From Algoriphagus boseongensis (GTDB lineage: Bacteria; Bacteroidota; Bacteroidia; Cytophagales; Cyclobacteriaceae): a stretch of DNA of 64,000 bases. Below, in pieces: positions 36,032-45,704 of the stretch. Below the pieces are notes generated by a model. The model saw only the letters and a list, made by a program, of their open reading frames with translations. It was not told the origin of the DNA and did not search any database. Position 1 is the first letter of the stretch; each line of letters begins with the position of its first letter. The stretch is taken from positions 310,001-374,000 of the forward strand of contig NZ_SNYF01000008.1 of the NCBI RefSeq assembly GCF_004362805.1, given 5' to 3'. A program made the position numbers and the translations under genes.

Positions 36032-36061
36032 GGTTTTCGCGTTGTGGTGATTGGGCTTTGA

Positions 36062-36391
36062 TCAATTCTTGGCAGTAATTTGAAGTGTGGAATTGACCAG
36101 CGATTTCCAGGTTTCGGATAGGGTATCCAAAAACTTCTTTCCCTCCTCGGTAATGGAATAGTATTTTCTGGGAGGGCCAGCTTCGGACTCTACCCAGCGG
36201 TAGGTGACCAGCTCGGCAGTTTTTAGCCGATTGAGCAAAGGGTAGAGAGTTCCTTCGACCACGATCATTTCTGCCTGAGTCAGCTCCTCAATTAAATCTG
36301 AGGTATACACTTCTCCTCTGGAAATGATATGCAGCACGCAGTACTCCAGTAGTCCTTTGCGCATCTGAATCTGTGTGTTTGATACATTCAT
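36062..36391 (-). CDS. PadR-family transcriptional regulator
   Basis: Start placed at ATG 36391 (MNVSNTQIQMRKGLLEYCVL), the usual PadR opening; a longer frame reaches 36448. The winged-helix domain shows LEYCVLHIISRGEVYTSDLI, VVEGTLYPLLNRLKTAEL and WVESEAGPPRKYYSITEEG, all PadR hallmarks. At 109 residues it is a short subfamily-2 PadR. It is transcribed just ahead of the PspC-domain gene and likely autoregulates the pair. Confidence 0.92.
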   Translation of the reverse strand: MNVSNTQIQMRKGLLEYCVLHIISRGEVYTSDLIEELTQAEMIVVEGTLYPLLNRLKTAELVTYRWVESEAGPPRKYYSITEEGKKFLDTLSETWKSLVNSTLQITAKN

Positions 36392-36731
36392 TGGTATGGC
36401 GGTTAATATATTTTGGAAGGGAGAGATTCTCCTTTTCCTATCCTCCAAGAGAGAAAAATGATACCAATCTTTTCCAAGCTACCTTGTATAACCTAATTCC
36501 TTGCTTTAGACAGGATAAATTTTCCACTCATTAGGCCAATAATGCCTGTTTAGATGAAATGGAGGCTAATTTTCTCTTGAAAATAGAATTTTTGAAATTT
36601 TTCTAAGTAAAAGTTGAAGCTTTACTACTCAGAAAAAATATGTCCCCCTGTGTAACATCCAAGTGTCCGCTGGTGTACAATTATTCGGGAATCGATTAAA
36701 TTCACAGAGGGAATTCGCAGAGGGAGGGAAA

Positions 36732-37877
36732 TTGAATTATTTTGTAGTTGTGAAAAAATCATTGAGGAGACTTTTACTCGTTTTTTTTGTCCAGGTTATT
36801 TTACTCTTTTCGGGGGCGGAGCTTTTGGCTCAAGACCTGACTCCTAAATATTCCAATGAATTTTTGAGTATTGGAGTTGGGGCGAGGGCTCTGGGAATGG
36901 GTGGCGCCCAAGTGGCAGCAGTACGAGATGTGACCGCAGCGTATTGGAATCCTGCAGCCCTAGCTGGAATTCGCCACAAATATGAATTTTCACTCATGCA
37001 CGCTGAGTATTTTGCAGGGATTGCCCAGTACGATTACCTGGGATTTTCTAGTTCCTTGGGAGATCAAAACCAAATTGGGGTTTCGCTGATTCGGTTTGGT
37101 GTGGACGATATTCCCGATACGCGTTTTTTATATGATGCAAACGGAGCCTTGAATTACGATAATATTCAGTTTTTCAATGCTGCTGATTATGCCATGTTAC
37201 TCAGCTTTGCCAGGGATTTTTCTGACAAACTTAAGGTAGGGGCAAATGCTAAAATCATTCACCGAAATGTTGGGAAATTCGCTCAGGCTTGGGGTTTTGG
37301 TTTGGACCTAGGAGGGATTTACATCCATAAAAAAATGACTCTTGGCCTGATGCTCAGAGACATTACCACTACTTATAATGCCTGGTCCCATAATGCGGAT
37401 TTGGTTCGGGATATCTATTCCCAAACCAATAATGAGATTCCTGTCAATTCAGTCGAAATCACTTTGCCAAAGGCAATTGCAAGTATCGCTTACCAATGGA
37501 GTTTGGGCAAATCCTTTGGCTTATTGACTGCATTAGATTTGGAAACAACTTTTGATGGGGCCAGGAATACCTTGATATCTTCTCAGACTTTGAGTATTGA
37601 TCCAAGAATTGGCCTGGAGTTGGGTTATAAACAAATGGCCTTCCTCAGGGGAGGGCTAAGCAATTTTCAGTACATCAAAGATTTTCAGGGACAAGAAAGT
37701 CTTGACTTTCTTCCAAGCATTGGCTTGGGAGTTTTGCTGAGTGAAAGGTTTCAGATCGATTATGCGCTATCTGATTTGGGGGACGTTTCAGAAAGTCCTT
37801 ATTCACACATTTTCAGTGTAAAAGTGAGCTTGGAAAAGTTAAAAGACGAGGGAAAAAAATTTAAGGCTTGGCAATGA
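36732..37877 (+). CDS. PorV/PorQ-family outer-membrane protein
   Basis: The true start is uncertain: TTG 36732 (preceded by GAGGGAGGG) or GTG 36750 both place a signal peptide (KKSLRRLLLVFFVQVILLF, cut near LLAQD) at the N-terminus, whereas the frame from 36663 buries it. The mature part is a FadL/PorV-like beta barrel: FLSIGVGARALGMGGAQVA, VTAAYWNPAALAG and repeated aromatic strands up to the C-terminus. PorV and PorQ are barrel partners of the type IX secretion sortase. The next gene, a PorU-like sortase, overlaps its stop (ATGA), so the two are translationally coupled. Confidence 0.85.
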   Translation: MNYFVVVKKSLRRLLLVFFVQVILLFSGAELLAQDLTPKYSNEFLSIGVGARALGMGGAQVAAVRDVTAAYWNPAALAGIRHKYEFSLMHAEYFAGIAQYDYLGFSSSLGDQNQIGVSLIRFGVDDIPDTRFLYDANGALNYDNIQFFNAADYAMLLSFARDFSDKLKVGANAKIIHRNVGKFAQAWGFGLDLGGIYIHKKMTLGLMLRDITTTYNAWSHNADLVRDIYSQTNNEIPVNSVEITLPKAIASIAYQWSLGKSFGLLTALDLETTFDGARNTLISSQTLSIDPRIGLELGYKQMAFLRGGLSNFQYIKDFQGQESLDFLPSIGLGVLLSERFQIDYALSDLGDVSESPYSHIFSVKVSLEKLKDEGKKFKAWQ

Positions 37878-40800
37878 AATCGCGTTGGATAACTCTTCTT
37901 TTATTTTTCTTCCTGATTTTCAATCAGGGGTTTGCACAGGCTCCAGAACCGGTTTGGTACGACTATTCCTCGACCTATTACAAGATTCCTACTGCCCAAG
38001 ACGGCATTTATCAGATTAATTCCCAGGCTTTGACTTCTTCTGGGATCAATCTTTCTACTCTTGATCCACGCTTTATCCGCATTTTTCATCGAGGAAAAGA
38101 AGTGGCTGTCCATATAGAGGGGCAGGACGATGGAAAATTCGATGCTGGAGATTTGATTCATTTCTTGGGGAAAAGGAATGATGCTGAGCTGGACAAAAAG
38201 CTGTATACCAAGTTTGAAAAAATCCCTAACCCCTACTACAATACCTATACGGATACCACTGCTTTCTTTCTTACGGTAACACCTGGAGTGGCTGGAAAAA
38301 GGATGTCGGTTCGCCCAGTGGCCAATGTAGGATTACCTCAAATCAATGGCTTTGAGACAGAACAACTTCAGGTTTTTTCAGAAAATTATTCCTTAGGAAG
38401 GGCTTATGCTTTTGGGTTCAGGTTGTCTTCCTACGATTTGGGGCAAGGCTGGATGAGTGGAATAATCAGCAAAGGGGCGAGTAGAGACTTCACTTTTTCG
38501 AACCTTGGATCTATCCCAAATTCAGGGACAGCCACCTTGGAAATTGGACTTGTTGGCCGATCTGAGTCCTCCCATTCAACAGTTATATCGGTCGGCCCTA
38601 ATGCGTCTAGTCAGCGGGTTCTTACTACCACAAACTACAGTGGGTTTGAATACCCTCAGTTGAGTCTAAATCTTTCCATGAGCGATTTCAACACTAATGG
38701 GACTTTGGTGGTACGGGTAAATTCAAATGGCCCTGAAGCTACCGACAACACCTCGGTCGCTTATGCGAAAATCACTTTTAGGAGAAATGTTTCTTCTGGA
38801 GATTTTTCCTCTCAAGTGATGATTTTCCCTACAGGAAATCAGCAGGTTGTTCTTAATCAAGTTCAGGAGGAATATGTAGCCGTAGAAGAATCAGATCTTT
38901 TCAACGCAGAATGGATACCTGTTACCAAGCAAGGAACTGTAGCTAGGTTTGTCGCAACTGTCACTTCTAAGCCAAGTAAAATCCGGATCCAACAAAGGAA
39001 AAACTTGATCCAGGTTGGGCAAATGAAACCGGTTAAGTTCAGAAACTATTTGGCTCAGCCGGCAAACTTTATTTTAGTAGGGCATAGTGAGCTTGAAAAG
39101 CCAAGTAAGCAATTTCAAAATCCTTTAAAAGCTTATGCGGCTCATAGAGCATCCGCTGAAGGGGGAAGATTCGATACGCTGACCATCCGAATGGAGGAAA
39201 TTTATGACCAGTTTGCGTATGGGGAAAAATCTTCAGTCGCGCTTTATGAATTCCTCAGAGCATACTATCCAGTCCATAAGCCTACACATCTTCTTTTGGC
39301 GGCTCGATCTTTGGCCATTTTTGCACAAGGAAGAATAAACAATCAAACTGTATTTTATAGAAATGGCCCCTCGGCATTTTCCTTTCAGGATTTGGTGCCT
39401 GTAGCAGGGTTCCCTTACTCTGATAATGCTTATGTAGTCGGCCTTGACCCTCAAAATCCCGAATTGCCTGCAATGGCAGTAGGAAGAATCCCTGCCAAAA
39501 ACTCCCAGCAGCTCTCAGACTATTTGGGTAAGGCAATTGAAAAAGATCTATTGGGAGCGACAGAACCCTGGCAAAAGGAGATTCTTCATTTAAGTGGAGG
39601 CCTATCTGAATTTGAACTGGAGCGTTATTTTGCTTTTCTAAATAGCTTTAAAACTATTGCAGAAGGCCCATACCTCGGTGGGTCGGTAAAAACTTACCGC
39701 AAGAGATCCAATTCTGTAGTTGAGGTAATTGATATTACCGGGGATTTGAATTCAGGGAAGAGCCTTTTGACCTTTTTTGGCCATGGTGCTCCCACGGTGA
39801 TTGACATTGAAATTGGATTTGCTTCAGACCCAACCTTAGGCTATGCCAATAAGGGTAAATACCCAGTTATGCTTTTCAATGGCTGCGATTATGGGGAGGC
39901 ATATTCGACTTTTTATACCCAAGGAGAAGATTGGGTGATTACTCCGGATAAAGGTGCCTCTCATGTCATGGCGAATACTGCGCTTGGTATAGACGTGTAC
40001 CTGAGATTTTATTCAGATCAGTTTTATAAAAAATCATTTGCGGACAGTAGTCTGATCTATAAAACAGTAGGAGAGATCAAGCAATTAGCTGAGCAGGATT
40101 TCCTCAGAATTTACGGGCAAAATCCTTTGATTTATTCTCATATGGAACAGATGGTCATGTTGGGTGACCCTGGTGCTCGAATGTTTCCGGCAAATAAGCC
40201 GGATTATTCCTTGAAGGCAGGCGAAGTATCCTTGGGTACTTTTGATGATAGTCCTCTTTCAGCCATTTCAGATAGCCTTAAACTTAGCTTTGCGCTTAGA
40301 AATATCGGAATCACCAATTCTGATTCTATCGAATATCGGGTATCAAGGAAACTTCCTAATGGAACGGAGATCCAATTTGACCCAGTGAAAATAGCCTCAG
40401 TTTCGAGGCTGGACACCTTGACCTTTTCCGTTCCCAATCTTGATTTGGAAGCTGCCGGAGATAACGTTTTTACCATTTCAGTAAACGCCAATCGAGTGGT
40501 GGATGAAATGACTTTTTTGAATAATACTATTTCCTATACGGCATTTATCCCACTAAGCGGCACGGTAAATATCTATCCAGTGGATTTTGGAATAGTCAAT
40601 GAAAAGGAAATCAAACTCATTACCCAGGCACCTGGAAAATTAAAGGAAAACCGAACCTTGATCATCCAGCTGGATACTACAGCCAGATTTAATTCATCCT
40701 TTAGAAAGGAAATACGCTTAACTACTTCCGGATTGGCTGAGTGGCCTGTAAGTCTTTCGGCTGGAAATGATTCCACAACTTATTTCTGGAGAAGTAAGTT

Positions 40801-42898
40801 TCAGGAACCACTTCCCGGAGAATCTGAGGCATGGACGGTTAGCAGTTTTTCTTTTATCCCGAATGGACCTAATGGATGGACTCAGCGGGTTGGTGACCAA
40901 TTGAGGTTGAATCAACTGGATAATCTTTCGATCAAGGAAAACACCAAAACTTGGGAATATTTAAAGCAACAGTCGGTAATTGAAGTGTTTACGGTTGGAG
41001 CTGGGGTTGATTCCCTGACTTTTAGAAATACCCAGTTTTACCTAAATCAAATTCCCCAAATCATCGATAATGCGAACAATGCCAACAGCAGGCTTTGTCC
41101 AAATGGATCTCTTGGGATGGTTTCTTTTGATTTTAAATCTCTTTTGCCTTACCTGGCTATACCTATTCCTGGCTTTGACATCTTGGATGCCAGAGCTTGT
41201 GGCCGTGTCCCTCAAATGATCCAAAGCATTCAAAACTCTTGGATTACCACTCCCGGAAATACTTTCCTTCAGGATTATGTCAGGGCAGTTAGAGATGGGG
41301 ATTATGTGGTCATTTTCTCAGTTGGGAATGTGAATTTTGATGCTTGGCCTGAAAGAGCCTATGAAAGCTTAAAGCAATTTGGAGCTAGCGAGGCTACTTT
41401 GAGAGCTTTGAGTAATGGTGATCCATACATCCTTTTTGGAAGAAAAGGAATGAGGCCGGGTGAAGCCATAGAAATTGTAGGAAATCCAAATTTTGAAGTT
41501 CCTGCCAGACAGCAGACCTTGAGATTCGATACCCAAGTAGAGGGGTATATTACCAAAGGAGTCATTTTAACTCCTAGAATTGGCCCGGCAAGTACTTGGG
41601 AAAGATTCTTCCAAAACATCAACACCCGAAACTGGATCCAAGAGGAGGAGACCTATTTTGATATCTTGGGTGTTCGGGAAAATGGACAAGAAGATTTGAT
41701 TCTTTCTGAGGTTAGGGATCAGGAAATAGACCTTTCTTTCGTCAATCCTACCAATTACCCTTACCTCCGGCTCAAGTATAGCATGGATGATTCGACCTCT
41801 ACTGCTCCAGCGCAGTTGGACAAGTGGCAGGTGAATTTCGAGGGTGTTCCTGAAGGAGTTTTGGTTCAAAAAACACCTGGTGAACCCATTCGCTTGAGAG
41901 AAGGACAGAATGCCCAAATCGGATTTGTTTTCAGGAATGCATCCCGTTACAATTTTCTTGATTCGATTCAGGTGGATTGGAAGATTACCAATTTGACCTC
42001 GAAAAAAGTCGAGAATTTTAGTAAGAAATTCCCTTCTCTACCTGCTGGAGAATCGCTGGAGTTTGTCGTTGATTTTTCCAGTGTTGGAAAAGCCGGAGAA
42101 AACGAGTTGGAGGTTTTTGCCAACCCGAGAATTCAGCGCGAGCAAAACTTCAGAAATAATGTGATCAAGCTAGGGACGGCTTTTGTCGTGGAGGGTGATA
42201 ATTCCACCTCTCTTTTGGATGTAAACTTTGATGGGGTCTATATCATGGATGGGGATTTGGTTTCTCCCAATGTAATGATCACCGCCTTGCTCAAAAATGA
42301 CCAGACTTTGCTCTATAAAAAGGACACCGTTGGCATGGAAATTTTCCTGAAGAAGAACTGTGAAGCCTGCCAATTCCAGCGGATCAACTTTTCTAACCCA
42401 AGCGTAACTTGGTCCCCGGCGTCAGAGAATGAAGATTTCAGGGTTTCTTTTATCCCTGGACCTTTGGAAGATGGAATTTATACGCTAAGGATCACCAATG
42501 AGAATTCAAATCAACCCTATGAGATTACTTTCGAAGTAGTCAATGAATCTCAAATCAGTAATTTCTATCCATATCCGAATCCGTTTAGCACTTCGGTGAG
42601 GTTTGTGTTTACTTTGACCGGTTCTGAAATTCCCGATGAGATCAAGATCCAAATCATAACTGTGACTGGAAGGGTGGTTCGGGAAATTTTACAGGATGAA
42701 TTGGGTCCTATCCGGATAGGAAATAACATTACAGAGTATGCTTGGGATGGGCGTGATGAGTTTGGAGATCAACTTGCAAATGGGGTTTATATTTATCGGG
42801 TACTGATCCGAAAAAATGGGCAGTTTATGGAACATAGACCTACCGCAGGTGATAGAGGATTTACCAAGGGATATGGTAAAATGTACCTGTTACGTTAG
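37874..42898 (+). CDS. C25-family peptidase, PorU-like type IX secretion sortase (PorU2-like)
   Basis: Starts at ATG 37874, overlapping the PorV-like stop. It has a signal peptide (MKSRWITLLLFFFLIF, ending GFAQ) and a gingipain-type C25 domain. The catalytic His lies in TFFGHGAP at ~637 and the Cys in MLFNGCDYGEA at ~671. Long immunoglobulin-like regions follow, then a C-terminal FlgD-like/type-A sorting-like domain (YPYPNPFSTSVRFVF, AWDGRDEFGDQLANGVYIYR). PorU removes C-terminal sorting domains of T9SS cargo and attaches it to the cell surface. At 1,675 residues it is longer than classical PorU (~1,150-1,300), which fits the PorU2 type. Confidence 0.85.
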   Translation: MKSRWITLLLFFFLIFNQGFAQAPEPVWYDYSSTYYKIPTAQDGIYQINSQALTSSGINLSTLDPRFIRIFHRGKEVAVHIEGQDDGKFDAGDLIHFLGKRNDAELDKKLYTKFEKIPNPYYNTYTDTTAFFLTVTPGVAGKRMSVRPVANVGLPQINGFETEQLQVFSENYSLGRAYAFGFRLSSYDLGQGWMSGIISKGASRDFTFSNLGSIPNSGTATLEIGLVGRSESSHSTVISVGPNASSQRVLTTTNYSGFEYPQLSLNLSMSDFNTNGTLVVRVNSNGPEATDNTSVAYAKITFRRNVSSGDFSSQVMIFPTGNQQVVLNQVQEEYVAVEESDLFNAEWIPVTKQGTVARFVATVTSKPSKIRIQQRKNLIQVGQMKPVKFRNYLAQPANFILVGHSELEKPSKQFQNPLKAYAAHRASAEGGRFDTLTIRMEEIYDQFAYGEKSSVALYEFLRAYYPVHKPTHLLLAARSLAIFAQGRINNQTVFYRNGPSAFSFQDLVPVAGFPYSDNAYVVGLDPQNPELPAMAVGRIPAKNSQQLSDYLGKAIEKDLLGATEPWQKEILHLSGGLSEFELERYFAFLNSFKTIAEGPYLGGSVKTYRKRSNSVVEVIDITGDLNSGKSLLTFFGHGAPTVIDIEIGFASDPTLGYANKGKYPVMLFNGCDYGEAYSTFYTQGEDWVITPDKGASHVMANTALGIDVYLRFYSDQFYKKSFADSSLIYKTVGEIKQLAEQDFLRIYGQNPLIYSHMEQMVMLGDPGARMFPANKPDYSLKAGEVSLGTFDDSPLSAISDSLKLSFALRNIGITNSDSIEYRVSRKLPNGTEIQFDPVKIASVSRLDTLTFSVPNLDLEAAGDNVFTISVNANRVVDEMTFLNNTISYTAFIPLSGTVNIYPVDFGIVNEKEIKLITQAPGKLKENRTLIIQLDTTARFNSSFRKEIRLTTSGLAEWPVSLSAGNDSTTYFWRSKFQEPLPGESEAWTVSSFSFIPNGPNGWTQRVGDQLRLNQLDNLSIKENTKTWEYLKQQSVIEVFTVGAGVDSLTFRNTQFYLNQIPQIIDNANNANSRLCPNGSLGMVSFDFKSLLPYLAIPIPGFDILDARACGRVPQMIQSIQNSWITTPGNTFLQDYVRAVRDGDYVVIFSVGNVNFDAWPERAYESLKQFGASEATLRALSNGDPYILFGRKGMRPGEAIEIVGNPNFEVPARQQTLRFDTQVEGYITKGVILTPRIGPASTWERFFQNINTRNWIQEEETYFDILGVRENGQEDLILSEVRDQEIDLSFVNPTNYPYLRLKYSMDDSTSTAPAQLDKWQVNFEGVPEGVLVQKTPGEPIRLREGQNAQIGFVFRNASRYNFLDSIQVDWKITNLTSKKVENFSKKFPSLPAGESLEFVVDFSSVGKAGENELEVFANPRIQREQNFRNNVIKLGTAFVVEGDNSTSLLDVNFDGVYIMDGDLVSPNVMITALLKNDQTLLYKKDTVGMEIFLKKNCEACQFQRINFSNPSVTWSPASENEDFRVSFIPGPLEDGIYTLRITNENSNQPYEITFEVVNESQISNFYPYPNPFSTSVRFVFTLTGSEIPDEIKIQIITVTGRVVREILQDELGPIRIGNNITEYAWDGRDEFGDQLANGVYIYRVLIRKNGQFMEHRPTAGDRGFTKGYGKMYLLR

Positions 42899-43590
42899 GA
42901 TTTGTTTTTTTTCCAACTCCAATAAATTCCCCCTGTACTTAATAGAAGCAGGACAATCAAAATAACCCATTGCATGGGATGATTGATGGCTTCTCTTGCT
43001 CCTAAGAATGAATTTGCAATCATTCCTGTGATAAAAGCGATGAGGGTTCTTGGGAGCATTCCAGGTATCCCAAACAAAAGGACTTTTTTTAGTGGAACAC
43101 CCAAGGAGGCGAAGAGGAAATTCGAAATAGCAAATGGAATCACAGGGCTGATTCTGACGAAAAAAATGAGGCTTGCCGATTGCTTTAGTCTAGATTCAAT
43201 CTCCTTTTCTAAAGAAGAATTTTTTCGATAAAGGAGGGGCATAAAGTCTGAATTGAGTTTTGACCCTAACCAATACCCCAAGCAATTCGCCAAAATGTAT
43301 CCAAGCACAAGGTCAGGAAAGCCTATCCAACCCAAAAAGAATCCGCAAGCCAAAGAGGTCAAGGTAGTTGGCAATAAAGCAAGGCCTAAAATCAAGGCAA
43401 GAAAAAGTGAAAGTATCAGGTGATCCCAAATGGAAGCCAATGTGATTTGCTCCAACCAAAAGTATTGGGAAATCAACAAAAGGGATCCCAAAAAAGGGGT
43501 GAAACTGACCCAAAACCACCCAGCTATGGCTTGGGGATGAGTACCGAAGTACTCACCTAAAAGTTTGAAAATGCTGGGCTTTTTTGACAT
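42895..43590 (-). CDS. TVP38/TMEM64 (VTT domain) membrane protein
   Basis: Start chosen at ATG 43590 (MSKKPSIFKLLGEYF). The 231-residue protein has about six hydrophobic segments and the VTT core: ALLPTTLTSLACGFFLGWIG, LVLGYILANCLGYWLGSKL and FFVRISPVIPFAISNFLF. Members of this DedA-like superfamily act in membrane lipid trafficking or scrambling. Its stop overlaps the convergent porU2-like gene by 4 bp, so no terminator separates them. Confidence 0.88.
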   Translation of the reverse strand: MSKKPSIFKLLGEYFGTHPQAIAGWFWVSFTPFLGSLLLISQYFWLEQITLASIWDHLILSLFLALILGLALLPTTLTSLACGFFLGWIGFPDLVLGYILANCLGYWLGSKLNSDFMPLLYRKNSSLEKEIESRLKQSASLIFFVRISPVIPFAISNFLFASLGVPLKKVLLFGIPGMLPRTLIAFITGMIANSFLGAREAINHPMQWVILIVLLLLSTGGIYWSWKKNKS

Positions 43591-43722
43591 CTTTGCGGGG
43601 CTAAAGTAGGGAAAACGCCTCCAATTAGGCAAGAATCTATAAGGTTTGGAAATTTCACCCTTTGAAATCTAAACTGGCCCAAAATTCGAAATTTTAAGAT
43701 CCAACGCTTCAATTCATTATCC

Positions 43723-44868
43723 ATGAAATTTGGTACCAAAGCCATTCATGCCGGTGTCAGTCCTGATCTTTCTACAGGAGCAATCATGACTCCGATTTTC
43801 CAGACTTCTACCTATGTTCAGAAATCCCCAGGAGATCATTTGGGATACGAATATAGCCGGACACACAATCCTACCAGAACTGCCTTGCAAAACAGCCTTG
43901 CTGCACTGGAAAACGGAAAACACGGAATCTGCTTTTCATCCGGACTTGGAGCTATCGACGCTGTAGTTAAGCTATTCAACCCAGGTGATGAAATCATTTC
44001 CACTAATGATCTGTACGGAGGTACTTACCGGCTTTTTACAAAAGTTTTTGAGCGCTATGGAATCAAATTCCATTTTGTTCCTATGGATAAGCCAGAGACC
44101 ATTGCTTCTCATGTGAATGAGAAAACCAAAATGATCTGGGTAGAAACCCCAACCAACCCAATGATGAATATCATTGATATCAAGGCGGTTTCAGAAGTTG
44201 CAAAAAAGCATGGATTGATTTTAGCAGTAGACAATACTTTTGCTTCTCCTTTCTTGCAAAACCCTCTTGATTTAGGTGCTGATATAGTCATGCACTCAGT
44301 AACCAAATATTTGGGAGGTCACTCCGATGTGGTGATGGGAGCTTTGGTGGTCAATGACGATGAATTGGCTTCCAAGCTAGTTTTTCTTCAAAATGCCTGT
44401 GGCGCTACTCCAGGTCCTCAAGATTGCTTTTTGGTTTTGAGAGGAATCAAGACTCTTCATCTTCGTATGGAGAGACACTGCCAAAATGGTAAAACCATCG
44501 CTGCTTTCCTGAAAAACCATCCTAAAATTTCCAAGGTTTACTGGCCTGGGTTTGAAGATCATCCAAACCATTCCATTGCCAAATCCCAGATGAGAGATTT
44601 TGGAGGAATGATTTCATTTACTCTGGTTGGCAATAAGCTGGAGGATGCTAAAAAGGTGATGGAGAATCTTCATCTGTTTGCTCTTGCTGAGTCCCTGGGA
44701 GGAGTGGAATCTCTTTGTGGGCATCCAGCAAGCATGACGCATGCTTCAATCCCAAAGGAGGAAAGAGAAAAAGTAGGTTTGGTGGATTCCTTGATCCGAC
44801 TAAGTGTCGGTGTGGAGGATGCTGAGGATTTGAAGAATGACCTAGCGCAAGCTTTGGCTAAAATCTAA
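43723..44868 (+). CDS. Cystathionine gamma-synthase/lyase (PLP-dependent)
   Basis: A 381-residue Cys/Met-metabolism PLP enzyme. Markers are KAIHAGVSPDLSTGAIMTPI, YEYSRTHNPTRTALQNSLAA, FSSGLGAIDAVV, WVETPTNPMMNIIDI and the PLP lysine in HSVTKYLGGHSDVVMG at ~197, ending with VESLCGHPASMTHA. It makes or cleaves cystathionine between homoserine and cysteine metabolism. Sequence alone does not decide between synthase and gamma-lyase. It is convergent with the following gene at zero distance (stops adjacent at 44868/44869). Confidence 0.93.
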   Translation: MKFGTKAIHAGVSPDLSTGAIMTPIFQTSTYVQKSPGDHLGYEYSRTHNPTRTALQNSLAALENGKHGICFSSGLGAIDAVVKLFNPGDEIISTNDLYGGTYRLFTKVFERYGIKFHFVPMDKPETIASHVNEKTKMIWVETPTNPMMNIIDIKAVSEVAKKHGLILAVDNTFASPFLQNPLDLGADIVMHSVTKYLGGHSDVVMGALVVNDDELASKLVFLQNACGATPGPQDCFLVLRGIKTLHLRMERHCQNGKTIAAFLKNHPKISKVYWPGFEDHPNHSIAKSQMRDFGGMISFTLVGNKLEDAKKVMENLHLFALAESLGGVESLCGHPASMTHASIPKEEREKVGLVDSLIRLSVGVEDAEDLKNDLAQALAKI

Positions 44869-45702
44869 TCAGGAAGAAATTTTCTGAAGTAATTGGATGG
44901 CCTGTTTTTCTATTTGGGAAGACAGGCCTTTCTTTTCTACCCGAAGTTCTTTTGCCCAGTCGAGATATTTTTTGGAGGGGTTTTCTCTTTCAGCAAGAAA
45001 AGCCGACAAGGCTTGCAAAGTCAAATGATTGGTGTACCAAGGCTTGAGATTTTCCTTGAGCGACTGAATTTCTTGGTGGATTTGGTTGATGAAAATCGGA
45101 TTGAAGCCAAGGTGTACCAAAAAGTTTTCCAGCATAATTATCCTTCTTAAACTTTCAAATAGCTGAGAAAAAGCCTGGGTACTCAGTGGAGTCCTGATAT
45201 CCTGGTGTAAGAATTCCAACTCTTCCTGAACCAGTTGATTGATAGCGGTACTGATCATTAAGGGTTTGATGCCTTTGCTACTTTCATAGGTTTTGTCAAG
45301 CAAATCCTCCCAGATTTTTAAGGGACTCCCCACCATCAAATCAAAGGCATCTTTTTGGCCTTTTCGCTTTTGAGAAAGAAGGTAATCCGAAAAACTATCC
45401 ATTTTCACCGCACTCAGTGTTGTTTTTTCCTGAATGCTTTTTTCGACCAACTTGAGGTGCTGGATTACACGAAGTGATCTTTTAAGTTTTTTGAAAGGAG
45501 AAAAGAGGTTGGTTCCCAGGTTTTCTTTCCCGAAATAGATTTTGGACAAAAGATCAGCGTACAATTCCAAAAACTCCAATTTGCCCAGGAGCTCGATGGC
45601 TTTCTTGGATTTAATCTGCTTTCCTAAAACGAGAAATAGTGCTCTCGCCTCTTGATGCTGCTGCTCAAAAATTTGGAATACCGGGGATGTTTTTGCCTGC
45701 AT
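44869..45702 (-). CDS. Helical hypothetical protein, weakly CHAD-like
   Basis: Start chosen at ATG 45702 (MQAKTSPVFQIFEQQHQ), just after the stop of the Smr gene. The 277-residue protein is entirely helical with basic segments (SPFKKLKRSLRVIQHLK, LFESLRRIIMLENFLVHLG) that faintly recall CHAD domains, which bind polyphosphate. I do not claim that assignment. It is the last gene of a minus-strand operon (photolyase, DUF2027-Smr, this protein), spaced 2 bp from the gene before. Confidence 0.65.
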   Translation of the reverse strand: MQAKTSPVFQIFEQQHQEARALFLVLGKQIKSKKAIELLGKLEFLELYADLLSKIYFGKENLGTNLFSPFKKLKRSLRVIQHLKLVEKSIQEKTTLSAVKMDSFSDYLLSQKRKGQKDAFDLMVGSPLKIWEDLLDKTYESSKGIKPLMISTAINQLVQEELEFLHQDIRTPLSTQAFSQLFESLRRIIMLENFLVHLGFNPIFINQIHQEIQSLKENLKPWYTNHLTLQALSAFLAERENPSKKYLDWAKELRVEKKGLSSQIEKQAIQLLQKISS

Positions 45703-45704
45703 AC

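Noticed and set aside
36663..36731. N-terminal extension of the PorV-like protein
   Set aside because: It would place ~25 hydrophilic residues before the signal peptide; a start at 36732 or 36750 gives a normal export signal.
44869..45702. Assignment as CHAD-domain polyphosphate-binding protein
   Set aside because: Only scattered basic helices resemble CHAD; the conserved histidines of that domain are not evident.
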